Source: Fistulifera solaris (lineage: Eukaryota > Bacillariophyta > Bacillariophyceae > Naviculales > Stauroneidaceae). From it: a DNA stretch of 64,000 bases. Under the pieces are notes generated by a model. The model saw nothing but the letters and a program-made list of their open reading frames with translations, had not been told where the DNA came from and searched no databases. The stretch is from contig AP026162.1 in NCBI GenBank assembly GCA_030295235.1, forward strand, positions 496,001-560,000, read 5' to 3'. Positions within the stretch are counted from its first letter, which is position 1. Each line of letters begins with the position of its first letter. The translations under genes were made by a program, and so were the position numbers. This document shows, piece by piece, positions 30,298 through 41,076 of this stretch.

Positions 30298-30796
30298 TTA
30301 AAGTTTTCGTTCATGCCGCATTGGGCTGAATATCTATTAATATTACAGCATTTGACAAAGCGCCAATTGTTCTATATAACGGAGTATATTTTTTATTATT
30401 GCTTCATCAGTCGTTGCTAGTACTATGCTTCTCTACTCGATCTAGATGAGTGTTTTCAAATGGCCGATCCGATCTTGGCTACAGCAGAGAGATGACCTAA
30501 GATACCTCTCTAGAGCTCTAGCTCTAGCTCGTGACTTGTGAGTATGACGTCAGTCCTACCTCTTCGGTCAACCTGTGTCCTAAAGCTAAGTACGAAACAT
30601 ATGCCTTATGGATGTATAACTCAACCCTGTACCTTGAGTGCCGTAGCGATTTTTGGTGATATCACTGAACAAGCCACTAAAAGTAGCACAGTGACGCAAT
30701 GGTGACGAAGCACGGTCGCTTTTGGGTCGGACAAACGGCACGTCCACAAGCGACGCTGCGTGCTGCATACCGATGCATTACAATTGCATCGTGACC
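30298..30796. other. Intergenic/promoter region of ATP synthase gamma
   Basis: About 500 bp; includes short dyads of CTCTAGAGCTCTAGCTCTAG near 30510 and a CRE palindrome at 30545. No gene seen. Confidence 0.6.
30545..30552. promoter_or_regulatory. CRE/bZIP palindrome TGACGTCA
   Basis: Second perfect TGACGTCA in the window, 245 bp upstream of the ATP synthase gamma start. Function inferred only. Confidence 0.3.
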
Positions 30797-32040
30797 ATGG
30801 CGCCTTTTAGCAAATTCATCGCGACGCGAGTGTCGCCCCGCGTCTTTGGATTGTAAGTTAGTTGATTTAGTTTTGAGCGACGTAAAGACTCGACGGACTT
30901 GAAAACGGAAAACGTCGACCTCTTTTAAATCAAGATAAACTGGTGCCGATAAATCGCTAGACCAGGATTCCTTCGCTTTGCATTATGAACGTCAACATCC
31001 ATTGTTATGCTACAAACACCTCAAAATTTTCTCCCTTCTTTCACAGGTTGGCGCAACAGTCACGTGGTATGGCTACGGAGAAGCAAAGTAAGTGTCGAAT
31101 GAATTTTTACCTATTTCCTACGAGCGCAGGTTCAAAGTCCGGGCATCGGCGCTATTTAGAACGGATTTCTCATATTATTTTTTTCTTATTACTCTTTTTT
31201 TTAGTTCTTAACCAGATCAATGCTACCAAGAATATCAAAAAGATCACGAGTTCCATGAAAATGGTGTCCGCAGCCAAGTTGAAGGGAGATGAGAACAGAC
31301 TTGCGGTGGCTGAACCGTTTAACGCTTGGACCTACAACTTGACGTCGGAACCCATGCTTCTCGAGGACGCAAACTTTGAGGGGCTACCACAGAAGGTCCT
31401 CATTGTGCCTTTCACCACGGATAAAGGTCTTTGCGGTGGTGTCAACTCTTTCATCTCGCGTGGTGTTCGAGACATGATCAAGAAAATCAAGGAAGATGGC
31501 AAAGATGCCGATGTCGTTGTTGTTGGAGACAAGGGCCGATCGCAGATGAATCGTTCGGTCGGTCAGCACATCACCCGCTCCTTGACGGAAGTGCTTTCTC
31601 CAGGAACCTTCGGACTAGCATCTTGCTTGGCACAGGAAATCATCGCTGCTGGATATGAAGATTATGATGCTGTTGTCCTGGTATACAACTCATTCGTCAA
31701 CGCTGCTGTTTACAAGCAGATGTACAAGGTCATTAAAAAGTTGAAAACCGAAGCAGAAGGCGGGGAAGAGATGTTGATGGGTGAATATGAATTTGATGCC
31801 GATAAGGAGGAATTTGTCTCGGACTTGAACGAATTTGTACTTGCTTCGCAAATCTTCCATTCTTTCATGGACGGAGCTGCTGCCGAGCAATCTTCTCGAA
31901 TGACTGCCATGGAGAACGCCTCAAAGAATGCTGGGGAGTTGATTGATAAGTTGACCTTACGATACAATCGAGCCCGTCAGGCTCGCATTACCACCGAGCT
32001 CATTGAGATTATTTCTGGAGCTTCTGCTCTTGAGGGTTAG
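30797..32040 (+). CDS. ATP5F1C: Mitochondrial F1 ATP synthase gamma subunit
   Basis: Three exons: 30797-30852, 31047-31087, 31205-32040, all GT-AG, giving 310 residues without a frame break. The presequence MAPFSKFIATRVSPRVFGLL is Arg/Ser-rich and mitochondrial. The central-stalk N-terminal helix ILNQINATKNIKKITSSMKM and C-terminal helix ASKNAGELIDKLTLRYNRAR + QARITTELIEIISGASAL are diagnostic. The body has DKGLCGGVNSFISR. The mitochondrial form is favoured over plastid AtpC because it lacks the plastid regulatory insert and has a single-stage targeting peptide. Rotates within the alpha3beta3 ring. Confidence 0.95.
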
Positions 32041-32612
32041 AGTAGCTTAACAATCGTGTAATGTCAGGATTTCCCTTTTTCGATATTATCCACTTATTGA
32101 AATGTATGGGCACTTGCAGAGAGGTTGACTATCTTCGTCACTTACTTGATCGTGACGAAATTTTGATGACATGTTGCTTACCAGGTTATGGCCGTGCACG
32201 GGCAAAAATAACAAACAGCTGATCTTAAATTTACTGTTTAATGGACGTCTTCTCTATGGAAGATTGAAGGCTGCAATCATAAATCTACAAAACTTTTTCT
32301 CCTCAAAGAAATGCGCCAATGGCTACTTTCTGACGGATTAAAATTCACCTCGAACCGCGATGCATTATAAATCGGAAGGGTGACTGGTTTTACTTTTTCA
32401 CGAAATACTGACCCCTCTACCTTGTTCTCGGACGTTTATGAGAAGAAAACGTAGGTGTGATCGAACTCGTTGGCTGTGCATTCATAGAGAAACAATATGT
32501 AAAATATCGAAGAGAAGAAAGGGCGCGAACCATTCATACTTATTCGTGGCCGAAAAGCAAATCGAAGACATGAGACCAGTTCTCATGCCAGGTTGTCAAA
32601 AGTGCTCACTCA
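32041..32612. other. Convergent intergenic region, ATP synthase gamma / RPAIN
   Basis: 572 bp, AT-rich, no gene or repeat recognised. Confidence 0.6.
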
Positions 32613-33416
32613 TTAAAGAATCAGCATTTTGGTTTCGCAAGGAATGCAAATAGCAAACAGGTGCATCGCTTCATTGGGTGGGCAAGGTCCCACTTGAAAC
32701 GATAAATTTTGCGAGCAATAAACTGCGTGTTGCTCGTAAGCCTCTTGTAAGCGGTCTTTGAAACTAGGTAGAGTCAAACCGAGCTGATTGGGTATGTTCA
32801 AGTCGCATGATGAGTCCATCGTGTTTGGGCATACGAATGCGCCATTTTGTTCTTGTCTCAACAATGCATCCGTACAAAGAGGGCACAGAACGCTCTCGTG
32901 GAAATCAGAACCATCTAAATCTTCATCGTGTTGATACTGCAATATTCTTTCTTCCAACTCACGCTCTTCAACGTCCGCCAAAGCAAGCATCTGTTCATAG
33001 TCGTCTAAATCAGCGGCATCCATTTCCATTTCAAGCTCGGCCAGCAATTCGAAAAGTTCTTCCTCGCTGATAAAATGGTGCGCTGTTGGGGTCAAAGAAT
33101 CTGTCGACACCATTGGTGAAGTTTCAAAGTCCTCTCCTAACATAATGGACCTTATGTTCTCCGCAATCATTAGACGTGGCTGTTTGTGATCGATGCATGG
33201 AGAGTCGACAACAACACCCATATCCATCAGCTCCTCTTCTAGTATTCTGCGCACAGCGGACATGCCTGAAGAGCTTGCGATCAGCCCATTCGGCGACTTC
33301 TTTTTCCTTTTTAATCGATCGAGACATCCTTGCCGTAGCTTTTCCTTCCAGATTTTCGAGGAAACTGGAATGTTTCGTTTCGTGATCACGGATCCAGTTT
33401 CCGATTTCGACGGCAT
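32613..33416 (-). CDS. RPAIN: RPA-interacting protein (RPAIN/RIP-alpha)
   Basis: 267 residues from the ATG at 33416 (MPSKSETGSVITKRNIPVSS). The N-terminal KIWKEKLRQGCLDRLKRKKK matches the basic importin-binding region of RPAIN (human WKEAFRQRCLERMR). The C-terminal zinc module has VLCPLC, AFVCPN, a Cys near SCDL, then LPSFKDRLQEAYEQHAVYCS and a final CIPCETKMLIL, parallel to the human LRACLEGSINEHSAHC..SCLACDTWAVIL. The protein carries replication protein A into the nucleus. The acidic middle (EMEMDAADLDDYEQMLALAD) is also typical. Single exon. Confidence 0.85.
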   Translation of the reverse strand: MPSKSETGSVITKRNIPVSSKIWKEKLRQGCLDRLKRKKKSPNGLIASSSGMSAVRRILEEELMDMGVVVDSPCIDHKQPRLMIAENIRSIMLGEDFETSPMVSTDSLTPTAHHFISEEELFELLAELEMEMDAADLDDYEQMLALADVEERELEERILQYQHDEDLDGSDFHESVLCPLCTDALLRQEQNGAFVCPNTMDSSCDLNIPNQLGLTLPSFKDRLQEAYEQHAVYCSQNLSFQVGPCPPNEAMHLFAICIPCETKMLIL

Positions 33417-35214
33417 GGCAATGCGCAAACACTCAAAACTATCTACAAGGCAACTTTCTTTTGAGCATGACAAAATGGTGGTGTCAACTGTTAATTTTCA
33501 GGCTGACTATGTTTAACATGAACATTGAGAGCAACAAAGTGTCGCGTTGTCGTCGTCTATCTTTTTGCGACGACTTGTCTACGTAGAGACCTACGTGTTT
33601 TTGTACCAGCAAAGTGGAGTCCCGGATAAATTTCAGTGAATATTTAGTCACGAACTTGAAAGAGGGTCCAGTCTGTCCGTGCATCCTCTACGACATTTTA
33701 CAACCGCACTGCGACATTAACCATCACTCGAGTACCGTTGTGAAGACTCTGGTACACTTCCGGCTTAGATTCGCCATGAGGCTACTTTCAAGAGGTAGTG
33801 TGTTTAAAACATGCTTTTCGGCCAAAAATGCAAGGGCTAGCACAGGATTTTTTCGACCCATTGCTTTTCATCATCATTTCGTGCCTTAAGCGACGTTTTG
33901 AGGGCAATTACCAATCTTCTTCTCAAATATCTTTTACATTTAAGATGGGAGATATCAAAGAAGAGAACCCGACGAAGAAGAAAATTGGGAATTCGTTTCA
34001 GTAAGGGTTTTCTCTATTTTTATGGGATGGATTTGCTTAGTGACGATTGTCGCCGCCGCGTAAATGCTAACCCACTCGACTGCAGAACAAGTAGGCGACG
34101 TCTTTCAAGCAAAGCTTTTCAAAGATGGGTCTGTTTGAAAGCTTTCAGACACCGAAATCGCGCATTTTGACCCAAGAAAACTATACCTCACCCGTCTTTC
34201 TGATGATGCTTTGGTTATGAAATAGTGCTCAATGGATATTTCCGCCAGAGTTCAGGGAAACGAGGCACGCCACGCAATAAATATTCCAGATTGTACAGGC
34301 CACGCTTTGCTGCTCAGACAAATGCTTCATACGTGACAAGTTTTCCGGGGGGAAATATAATGTTTTTTCCGTTGGATCAATGTAAACGACGATCATTGCA
34401 TGATGCTTCGCGAGAAATTCTTTAGGCAAAACCTGACATCAGTCAAATGCGCGTTTTCGGAAAATGGCTAAGTGCGACGCTGCTTGTGAATGCTAAGCGT
34501 TCATCCACGAACTTATACTAATTTTGCTACGAGTTACGTTGCGCATCACGTTTTTGCGGCAAATCTTTTTCAGCTTAAGCGGCAGTGCATCGACTGCTGT
34601 TAGTGAGCAAAGATGGGAATCACAAGTTTGATAATGTTCTTGCCGATGACGGTGACCAACAAGTACGCCGGTAACAAAGCTCGGAGGAATTTGTCGATTG
34701 GGATTCAGACATTACGACGCTTGAATGAATTGGATCCGCCAACATCACGCCAACATCACGAAAAGATTTCTTAGCAAAAGTGCATACAAGACGTCCGTCA
34801 TTGTCAATGACCATGACGCGTGGTAGTTCAGCGTTAGCGATCTTTCTTCATTCTCGAAAGCCACATACTCGGAGGGTCAATTTTAGAACCTGATTACGTT
34901 CTTTATGTGGCCTCTAAAGGTGTATAACTCTTGTTGTGTCGTGCCATGCAATGCCATGTACAGCTTACAAGTGCGTTTTTCGCTTTGCTTGCCGATGAGT
35001 ATATCCCACGTGCGTCATGTGAAAGCCAAAGGGTGATCATGTTGTATTCGTAGTGTCAATATTTCTCATCGATGACGGCAAAGATGCTGCACCTCGTTGG
35101 ACAAAATAATATTAAGAGGCCATGTCCACTCTAGAGAAAAGAATCTTGCATCTTACAAGTCAAACGCATCAAGTGAGCGGCGGGATCATTATTGAAAAAT
35201 GTCAGCCCCGAAAC
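33417..35214. other. 1.8-kb intergenic region, no gene recognised
   Basis: The longest non-repetitive gap in the window. Open frames are short and lack family signatures. I see no inverted-repeat ends, tandem repeats or tRNA box motifs. It could contain an RNA gene or degenerated element that cannot be recognised by eye. Confidence 0.5.
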
Positions 35215-36862
35215 TTAATCGACTACTGCTATAGTTTTAAATTTGCTGCAGCACTTTAATGAAAGAGTTCTATTTTTGGGCTTTCGTGTACTGACGAATG
35301 ATCGTTCTGCTTCTTCGCGCGTTGGTACATTGGAGCCTAGCTCCCATGCTATCCGAAGCCATGCAATCGAGACAAAACTGCTGAGTATTGAGGTTTCTTG
35401 TAAACCAATATTTCCCATTGATGATGTCAACGCAGATAGGACCAAAGACATTCTAAGGTAAACAATTTAGTAAGAAACCTGAGGGCAAAAGGTGCAGCGA
35501 CGTTGAGGGCATGCATACTTACAATGACTTCCCGAATCGGTAACCAAAGACACCGATCAGTTCCTTTCCTAAAAATCTGGATTCAAAATCCAGTGGAACA
35601 AAAAGCATTTCATCCAGCAGTCGTCGCACAGAATACTCCGTAACTTTCATCACCAAGAAAGATGCACTGACAATCGCCAGAGAAGGGTTCTTCTGCGTTG
35701 CTTGGAACGAAGTAAACAAGAACGTTAGAACAGGCATGGCACGCCAGAGATCCCGTGCTTCAATCGATTGAATCAAAGAAGGAAGCGCCCCAAACTGGAT
35801 GAACATTGTGAGCAAGTTGATTGCGGAGAAGAACACACCAACATATCCAGCACGCTTCGTGTCATTCGGTATAGCAGTGCTCAGGGCGGCCACAAAGCTG
35901 ATATTGAGAATTGTCGCCATGGCCTGACTCGCGAGTACTTCAAAGAATAGAAGACGGAGTAAAGGAACTCGTCCAAAGAGTGACACCATCTTTTCTATCG
36001 TTCCTACACCATGAGACGATTTGGACGGTGTCTTTGCTTTCGGGCGAGACGATTCGGTCGTATCTTTCGGTTCAAAGCCGTATTTTCTAGCCACATCATA
36101 CGCCGATGACGACAACAGTGAACTGATGATGAGAGTGACCGCCGTACCCATGAGTGCTCCTGACAAGCCCACACGTTGCACCACGGGCGTGACGAGAAAT
36201 CCTGAAAGAGCACTGGTCAAACTGGTGAGGCCCGCGATGGGACCAAACCATTTTTCAGACTGAGATGGATTTAAGATCGAAGCCATGAACGACCAGTACT
36301 GCGACGTCAACAACTGGACGTAGGCTTCCCGAAACACAAAAAGCGGAGCTGTAATAAATTTGACCAGTGGAATACCCCGATACATTATTTGAAAGTGATG
36401 ACAGTAGGCAATCAACACGGCCGACAATGCTATGGCCACGGAACAGAACGACGTCGTCTGTATCATGGTCCGTCGTGCACCATGTTTGTCCAATACATGG
36501 GTGTACCCCATCAGAAGCAACAGTGATAGCGGACTCACAAACGCCATGGCGAAAGGGAAGGCCCCTGCCACTCCAGCATACCCTGAGGAAGCCGACGTGA
36601 ACAATGCTACTGTAACAGGCCGGGCCAACGAGTATCCGAGATAATGAAATGACATGGCAATGGCCATAAACAGAACGGCTTTTCCTTCGGGCGTCAAACC
36701 GAACAGTCCCTTTTCTGGTGCTAATTGTGTATCGGAAGAAAAGGAAGATGCCAATTGTATTGCTGAAGACGCTACACCCAAAGCAGCTCCTCCTCGAGGG
36801 ATTGGTAATAGCTTCTGCATCGAAGGTATCGCAGAAATGACGTGAGAATGAGTTCGTAGCAT
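35215..36862 (-). CDS. NTT-like (ATP/ADP translocase-type) membrane carrier, plastid leader
   Basis: Two exons: 36862-35523 and 35452-35215, with a 70-bp intron interrupting a Leu codon (GYRFGKSLMSLVLSALTSSM). 525 residues, about eleven membrane helices. The C-terminal motif RRLLDEMLFVPLDFESRFLG + KELIGVFGYRFGKSL parallels the plastid/bacterial nucleotide transporter pattern (EMxYIPLDxESKxKGKAAxDVxGxxxGKS). The N-terminus (MLRTHSHVISAIPSMQKLLP then IPRGGAALG) contains a leader with a PRGG segment frequent in algal plastid presequences. Likely exchanges nucleotides or another phosphorylated solute across a plastid envelope membrane. General MFS membership is the alternative. Confidence 0.65.
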
Positions 36863-37422
36863 TTATTTTACAAGCCGCGCGAGCTATTACGAGAAATTTA
36901 GGTTCTTCCCTAGTCTTTCACGTGAGAAACGTTGAGAAAAGGGTAGCGCAGTATGAGTCGAGAGGGAAATAACACACCAAGAAAGTTGGTTGTCAACGAT
37001 CCATCATTTTTTTTTTGCGAATGGCTTTGACTTGATGGCGCTGGCTTTGCTTGGTTGGTGGGAAAAAATTGAAAGTCAATAGTGGACGCAGAACACTCGA
37101 CCAGAATGTAGTTTCCTTTACCGTTCGGATGTAAGTACAAGTCGTACCAGATCCGTTCGTACGGCACACGTTGTGAACAAGACCTTGCAACTGGTACTCG
37201 ACACTCCAATGAATTGTAGGCACCAGCTGGACCGGCACTGATCCGTCAGCACCAAAAGATCGCGCGAACCGCGCCGCGATCTGGTTGAACCTTTCAGCTC
37301 GCGATCCAACTTCGGCTGCTCTGCTCGCCTTCGTTGTGTGCGTTTGTTCGAATGCACCTTGCTTTCCCTTTCGCGAAAAAAAGTCACTTTCCAGCGGAAT
37401 AATACGACGAATAATAACGACC
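36863..37422. other. Divergent promoter region, NTT-like / Lhcr
   Basis: 560 bp between two divergent plastid-protein genes, so co-regulation is possible. No gene seen. Confidence 0.6.
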
Positions 37423-38197
37423 ATGATGCGCAACACTGTCTTTGCTCTTTTGTTGGCGGGCGCTTCAGCCTTTGCCCCTGCTTCTATGGTATGTGGCAAC
37501 AAAGTAGCCGATTTATTGCATGACTTTTTGTATGACAATGCCCTTACCTTTTTTCCTCCTATTTTCTCTTGGTAGCAAGCACAACGCTCGGGATCCGTTG
37601 CGTTGAACGCCGAACAAATGTCCAAGTCGATTCCTTTCTTGGTCCGACCCGACAAGCTTGACGGATCTATGGCCGGAGATATGGGTTTCGACCCCATGCG
37701 TCTGTAAGTTGACAAACGTTTGTATTGTATTTGCTCTTATTATTTACTTTCTCTTATTCCTTTCCCTTCCATTTTCACTCTTTCTGATCAGTTCGGACAT
37801 CCAAACGGACTTGAAATACGCTCGCTGGTCGGAATTGAAGCACGGGCGCATCTGCATGCTCGCTGTGGTGGGAACCCTCGTACAACAGGCGGGTATTCAC
37901 TTCCCCGGAGAGGCCTACACCAACACGGATATCTACGGTGCTCCCAGCACGGTCGGATGGGCCCCCAACTTGCAAATCTTCTTGTTCATGTCGGCCTTGG
38001 AACTATCCACTTTCAACTTGCACTACAGTGAGAGTGAACCCGGTGACCTTGGCTTGGACGGTGGCTTGTTGGCCAAGTTGACCCCGGAACAGGTCAAAAC
38101 CCGCAAAGAAAGTGAAATCGTGCACTGCCGCCTTGCCATGATTGCCTTTGTCGGTCAAACCGTTCACACTCTTTTGTTCGGTAGCGCAATTCCCTAA
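37423..38197 (+). CDS. LHCR: Red-lineage light-harvesting protein (Lhcr type)
   Basis: Three exons: 37423-37488, 37576-37703, 37792-38197, giving about 199 residues. Leader [20 protein letters not shown] has the ASAFAP cleavage motif that directs proteins into four-membrane plastids. The mature part starts near [20 protein letters not shown] with MGFDPMRL. Helix 1 ([20 protein letters not shown]) and helix 3 ([20 protein letters not shown]) hold the paired E..H/R chlorophyll ligands; helix 2 spans [16 protein letters not shown]. The [17 protein letters not shown] start and overall layout fit the Lhcr (photosystem I-associated) group over Lhcf fucoxanthin antennae. No frame break. Confidence 0.92.
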
Positions 38198-38359
38198 ATT
38201 CTCGCTTTAATCTAGCTGATTTTTTGGCGAGTCATGTTTATTGCAACGAACGAATAGTCTAGTAGAACTTGTGTTTGTTGGCGTCTACATTCTTTTGCTT
38301 TTGTAGGTACATCATGTGGTGTTTATATTGTTAGAGTTTCTTATTGTTTTAGGCTAATC

Positions 38360-39688
38360 CTACTCTTGCAACAAGTTCGGAGACGATTCGTTGGATCGGG
38401 CGATAGCAAAATGACTGAGCAACGCCGCTGCCGTTTGTGTTTCAGCTCCGGGTCGGCAAGTCACAGAATGGTTGCTAGTATGACTGATTTGCGAACCATA
38501 AAAAAGCAGTGACGGATGCACGGACGTAGACGATTCGTGATGTGAATGCTGCGATTGGGAGTTTTCCTTTTCCATGTCCGACAGATCATCCCTGGTTTGG
38601 CTATGATGCTTCGCCGAAAGGTTTAGTGAACTTGAATCTAAAGGTAACTGTGCATGAATGGCTTGATGTAAGAGTGCGATACCCGAGTCATGTTCTTGTT
38701 CGCGCTTACGTTCATGCGCTTCCGTTTCGTCTTCGCTTCGTGTCGAAGGATGCCGTTGATCCGATGCGGGCGACGAAGATGATTCCTTCCGTTCAACTTT
38801 ATCGACCTCCATTTACACGTTTCTTTCTTCCTCAAATGTCACGTTCTTATCAGAAACTGTATCACTGGAAGGACTTTCACTCGAAGAAGCAACAGTAGTT
38901 TTCTGAACTTCTCGAACGCTGAGTGCCGAAGGCTCTTCAATATTATTCAAAACACCCTTTTGTACACCATTCAGCATCGATGGCTTGTCACTTGTTTCCT
39001 GCGAGTCATTATCCACTTCTTTCCGCAATGTATTGGGAAAGAGGCGATGACAATACTCTGTCATCGAACACCATTGCGTCGAATTCTCTTCCGTGATCTG
39101 CTGCGTCACCATTGCCGCAATGCGTTGACTGAGTTCCAATTGCAGCTCCGACAATTTGCTTTTCGCTTCCGCCAGCTCTTTCATGCCCGTAATATCGGCG
39201 AACTGTTCGGCTGTAGAAGCGTTCATTTCCGCGAATTGTTGCAACGAGAACGCTGCTTGCTCGAGTTCCAGTAAAATCGCATGATTCATTTCGGCCGAAA
39301 CGTGCTGTTGAAGGCTCTGATACGAGTTGCGCTGTAACAGCGGTACCAGTGATCGTGTCAAGGGATGATCTTTACCGCAAATGGATTGTTCGAATTCAAG
39401 GTACTGTAGCTTTTGTCGAAAAGCTGCTTCGGCGGTGGCGATGAGGGCATCCATATCTTGCGCACAATAATGTACTTGCAAAAACGCTTGCGCTTCGGCT
39501 CGACTGAGGAGTGGCTTTGTTTTTGTGATAGTGTGCGGTTGGTATTGAAAGATGACCGCGAGAGGAACATTCAAGAGACTGGCAACGGGGCCGTCTCGTG
39601 CAGCATTGTTGACGATTGTCGACGGCGATGAGTCGTCCAAATGATTTTGACGTTGTCGCTTGGCGGGCGGGCTCGTTGTCTCTTCCAT
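38360..39688 (-). CDS. Unknown coiled protein with in-frame TAA, two-part ORF
   Basis: The first part (39688-38813, 291 residues) starts MEETTSPPAKRQRQNHLDDS, a nuclear-signal-like lead, and then forms helices rich in Gln, Ala and Glu (MKELAEAKSKLSELQLELSQ). It ends EERNV at TAA (38813-38815). In the same frame, the codon right after TAA is ATG and 150 further residues follow (MEVDKVERKESSSSPASDQR; hydrophilic, Ser/His-rich) to 38360. Both parts are low in complexity and similar in style. Options: a nonsense change or base-call error, read-through, an intron using the GTGTAA at 38813-38818 as donor, or two genes. I recognise no family. Confidence 0.55.
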
Positions 39689-41076
39689 GGTTCTATAAAT
39701 TACTGAAAGTGATCTCCAAAAAGAATTTTTGAGTCAGAACGATGGCAATGATGAGAATTTGAAAGCCTTCTTGCTTTAATTGTAACACACGACGTTGGAT
39801 GGATGTTTCAAAGTGCTGCGTTAACATTGCGACCAAGGATATTCCGTAAGTAACCGTGATGCTACGACATGCTTTTGATCTTTAAATAGATAAACGAATA
39901 CCGTACCGATTTCTTAGGTTGACACATACCACGTACATCCTACTGTTATTGCTCTTTGCGTACATCATCATCATTAATACCAATGTCAACAAGACTTTGT
40001 CCAACATCGCTTATGCGAGCGATCAAACAATAATCTACCTTGATTAATCTGTGAAACATGAAAAAGTAAAAAGATACAACGCTTCGAATGTCTACAAGTA
40101 GTTTACGTAGCCGCCGTAGGAAATTTATCTCTGCAGGGGTACCCGGATGTTGTGTTTTTCTCCATCCACCAAATCTTGGATCTTTAGTGCCCAGATGTCA
40201 ATGTTATCATGAAAACCGTATTGGCTTCGAATCAGAAACCAATGATTGGCGTCGATTTGAAAACAAAATGATGATCGAACGAATGATGCAACGCTTCGAA
40301 TGTCTACGGAATTTTACGTAGCTCTCGTAGGAAATTTATCGACAGAGGGGAAACCCGGACATTGTGTATTTCGATCACACCATTTTTCGCGTCTTCTAAA
40401 CACCCATGTCAACAAGACTTTGTCCAACATCGCTTATGCGAGCGATCAAACAATAATCTACCTTGATTAATCTGTGAAACATGAAACAGTAAAAAGATAC
40501 AACGCTTCGAATGTCTACAAGTAGTTTACGTAGCCGCCGTAGGAAATTTATCTCTGCAGGGATACCCGGATGTTGTGTTTTTCTCCATCCACCAAATCTT
40601 GGATCTTTAGTGCCCAGATGTCAATGTTATCATGAAAACCGTATTGGCTTCGAATCAGAAACCAATGATTGGCGTCGATTTGAAAACAAAATGATGATCG
40701 AACGAATGATGCAACGCTTCGAATGTCTACGGAGTTTTACGTAGCTCTCGTGGGGAAATTTATCGACAGAGGGTAACCCGGAAACCAGAGCATGCGCACC
40801 GTCGTTTTTTACATCATTCATATTCGAGCATACCTTGTACTCAAGCCTACTTCTTATTATCTTATCTCACATTCTTACCATTAGACTACATCCTTTCAGT
40901 GAGGTTTTTGCATAGGTGCCATTTGCCGTACCTGCCAGCCGTCACAACTGCCATCTTCCTCAGCTGCCATCACACGTAACCGCCCTTAAAAAAAAGCTTC
41001 TTGTTGACAATCTAAACAACGGGGAAAGGAACAATAGTTTGACCATTTGCATTTCAAACTTAACACAGAATGGAAG
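39689..41076. other. Intergenic region with a 423-bp tandem duplication
   Basis: Between divergent genes at 39688 and 41077. Mostly filled by the duplication described next. 40830-41076 is probably the promoter of the HemW-like gene. Confidence 0.65.
39983..40780. repeat. 423-bp direct tandem duplication
   Basis: Copy 1 starts near 39983 (ATGTCAACAAGACTTTGTCC) and copy 2 near 40406, with almost no differences over 365 bp. Inside each copy the motif AACGCTTCGAATGTCTAC occurs twice (40080 and 40291; 40503 and 40714), so the unit itself is an older internal duplication. A 77-codon frame is kept in both copies with two amino-acid differences, but it has no family resemblance. Confidence 0.88.

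Noticed and set aside
40088-40744. Pair of 77-residue paralogous genes
   Set aside because: The frames lie wholly within a recent tandem duplication, have no family signature or leader and no flanking gene structure; treated as repeat DNA.
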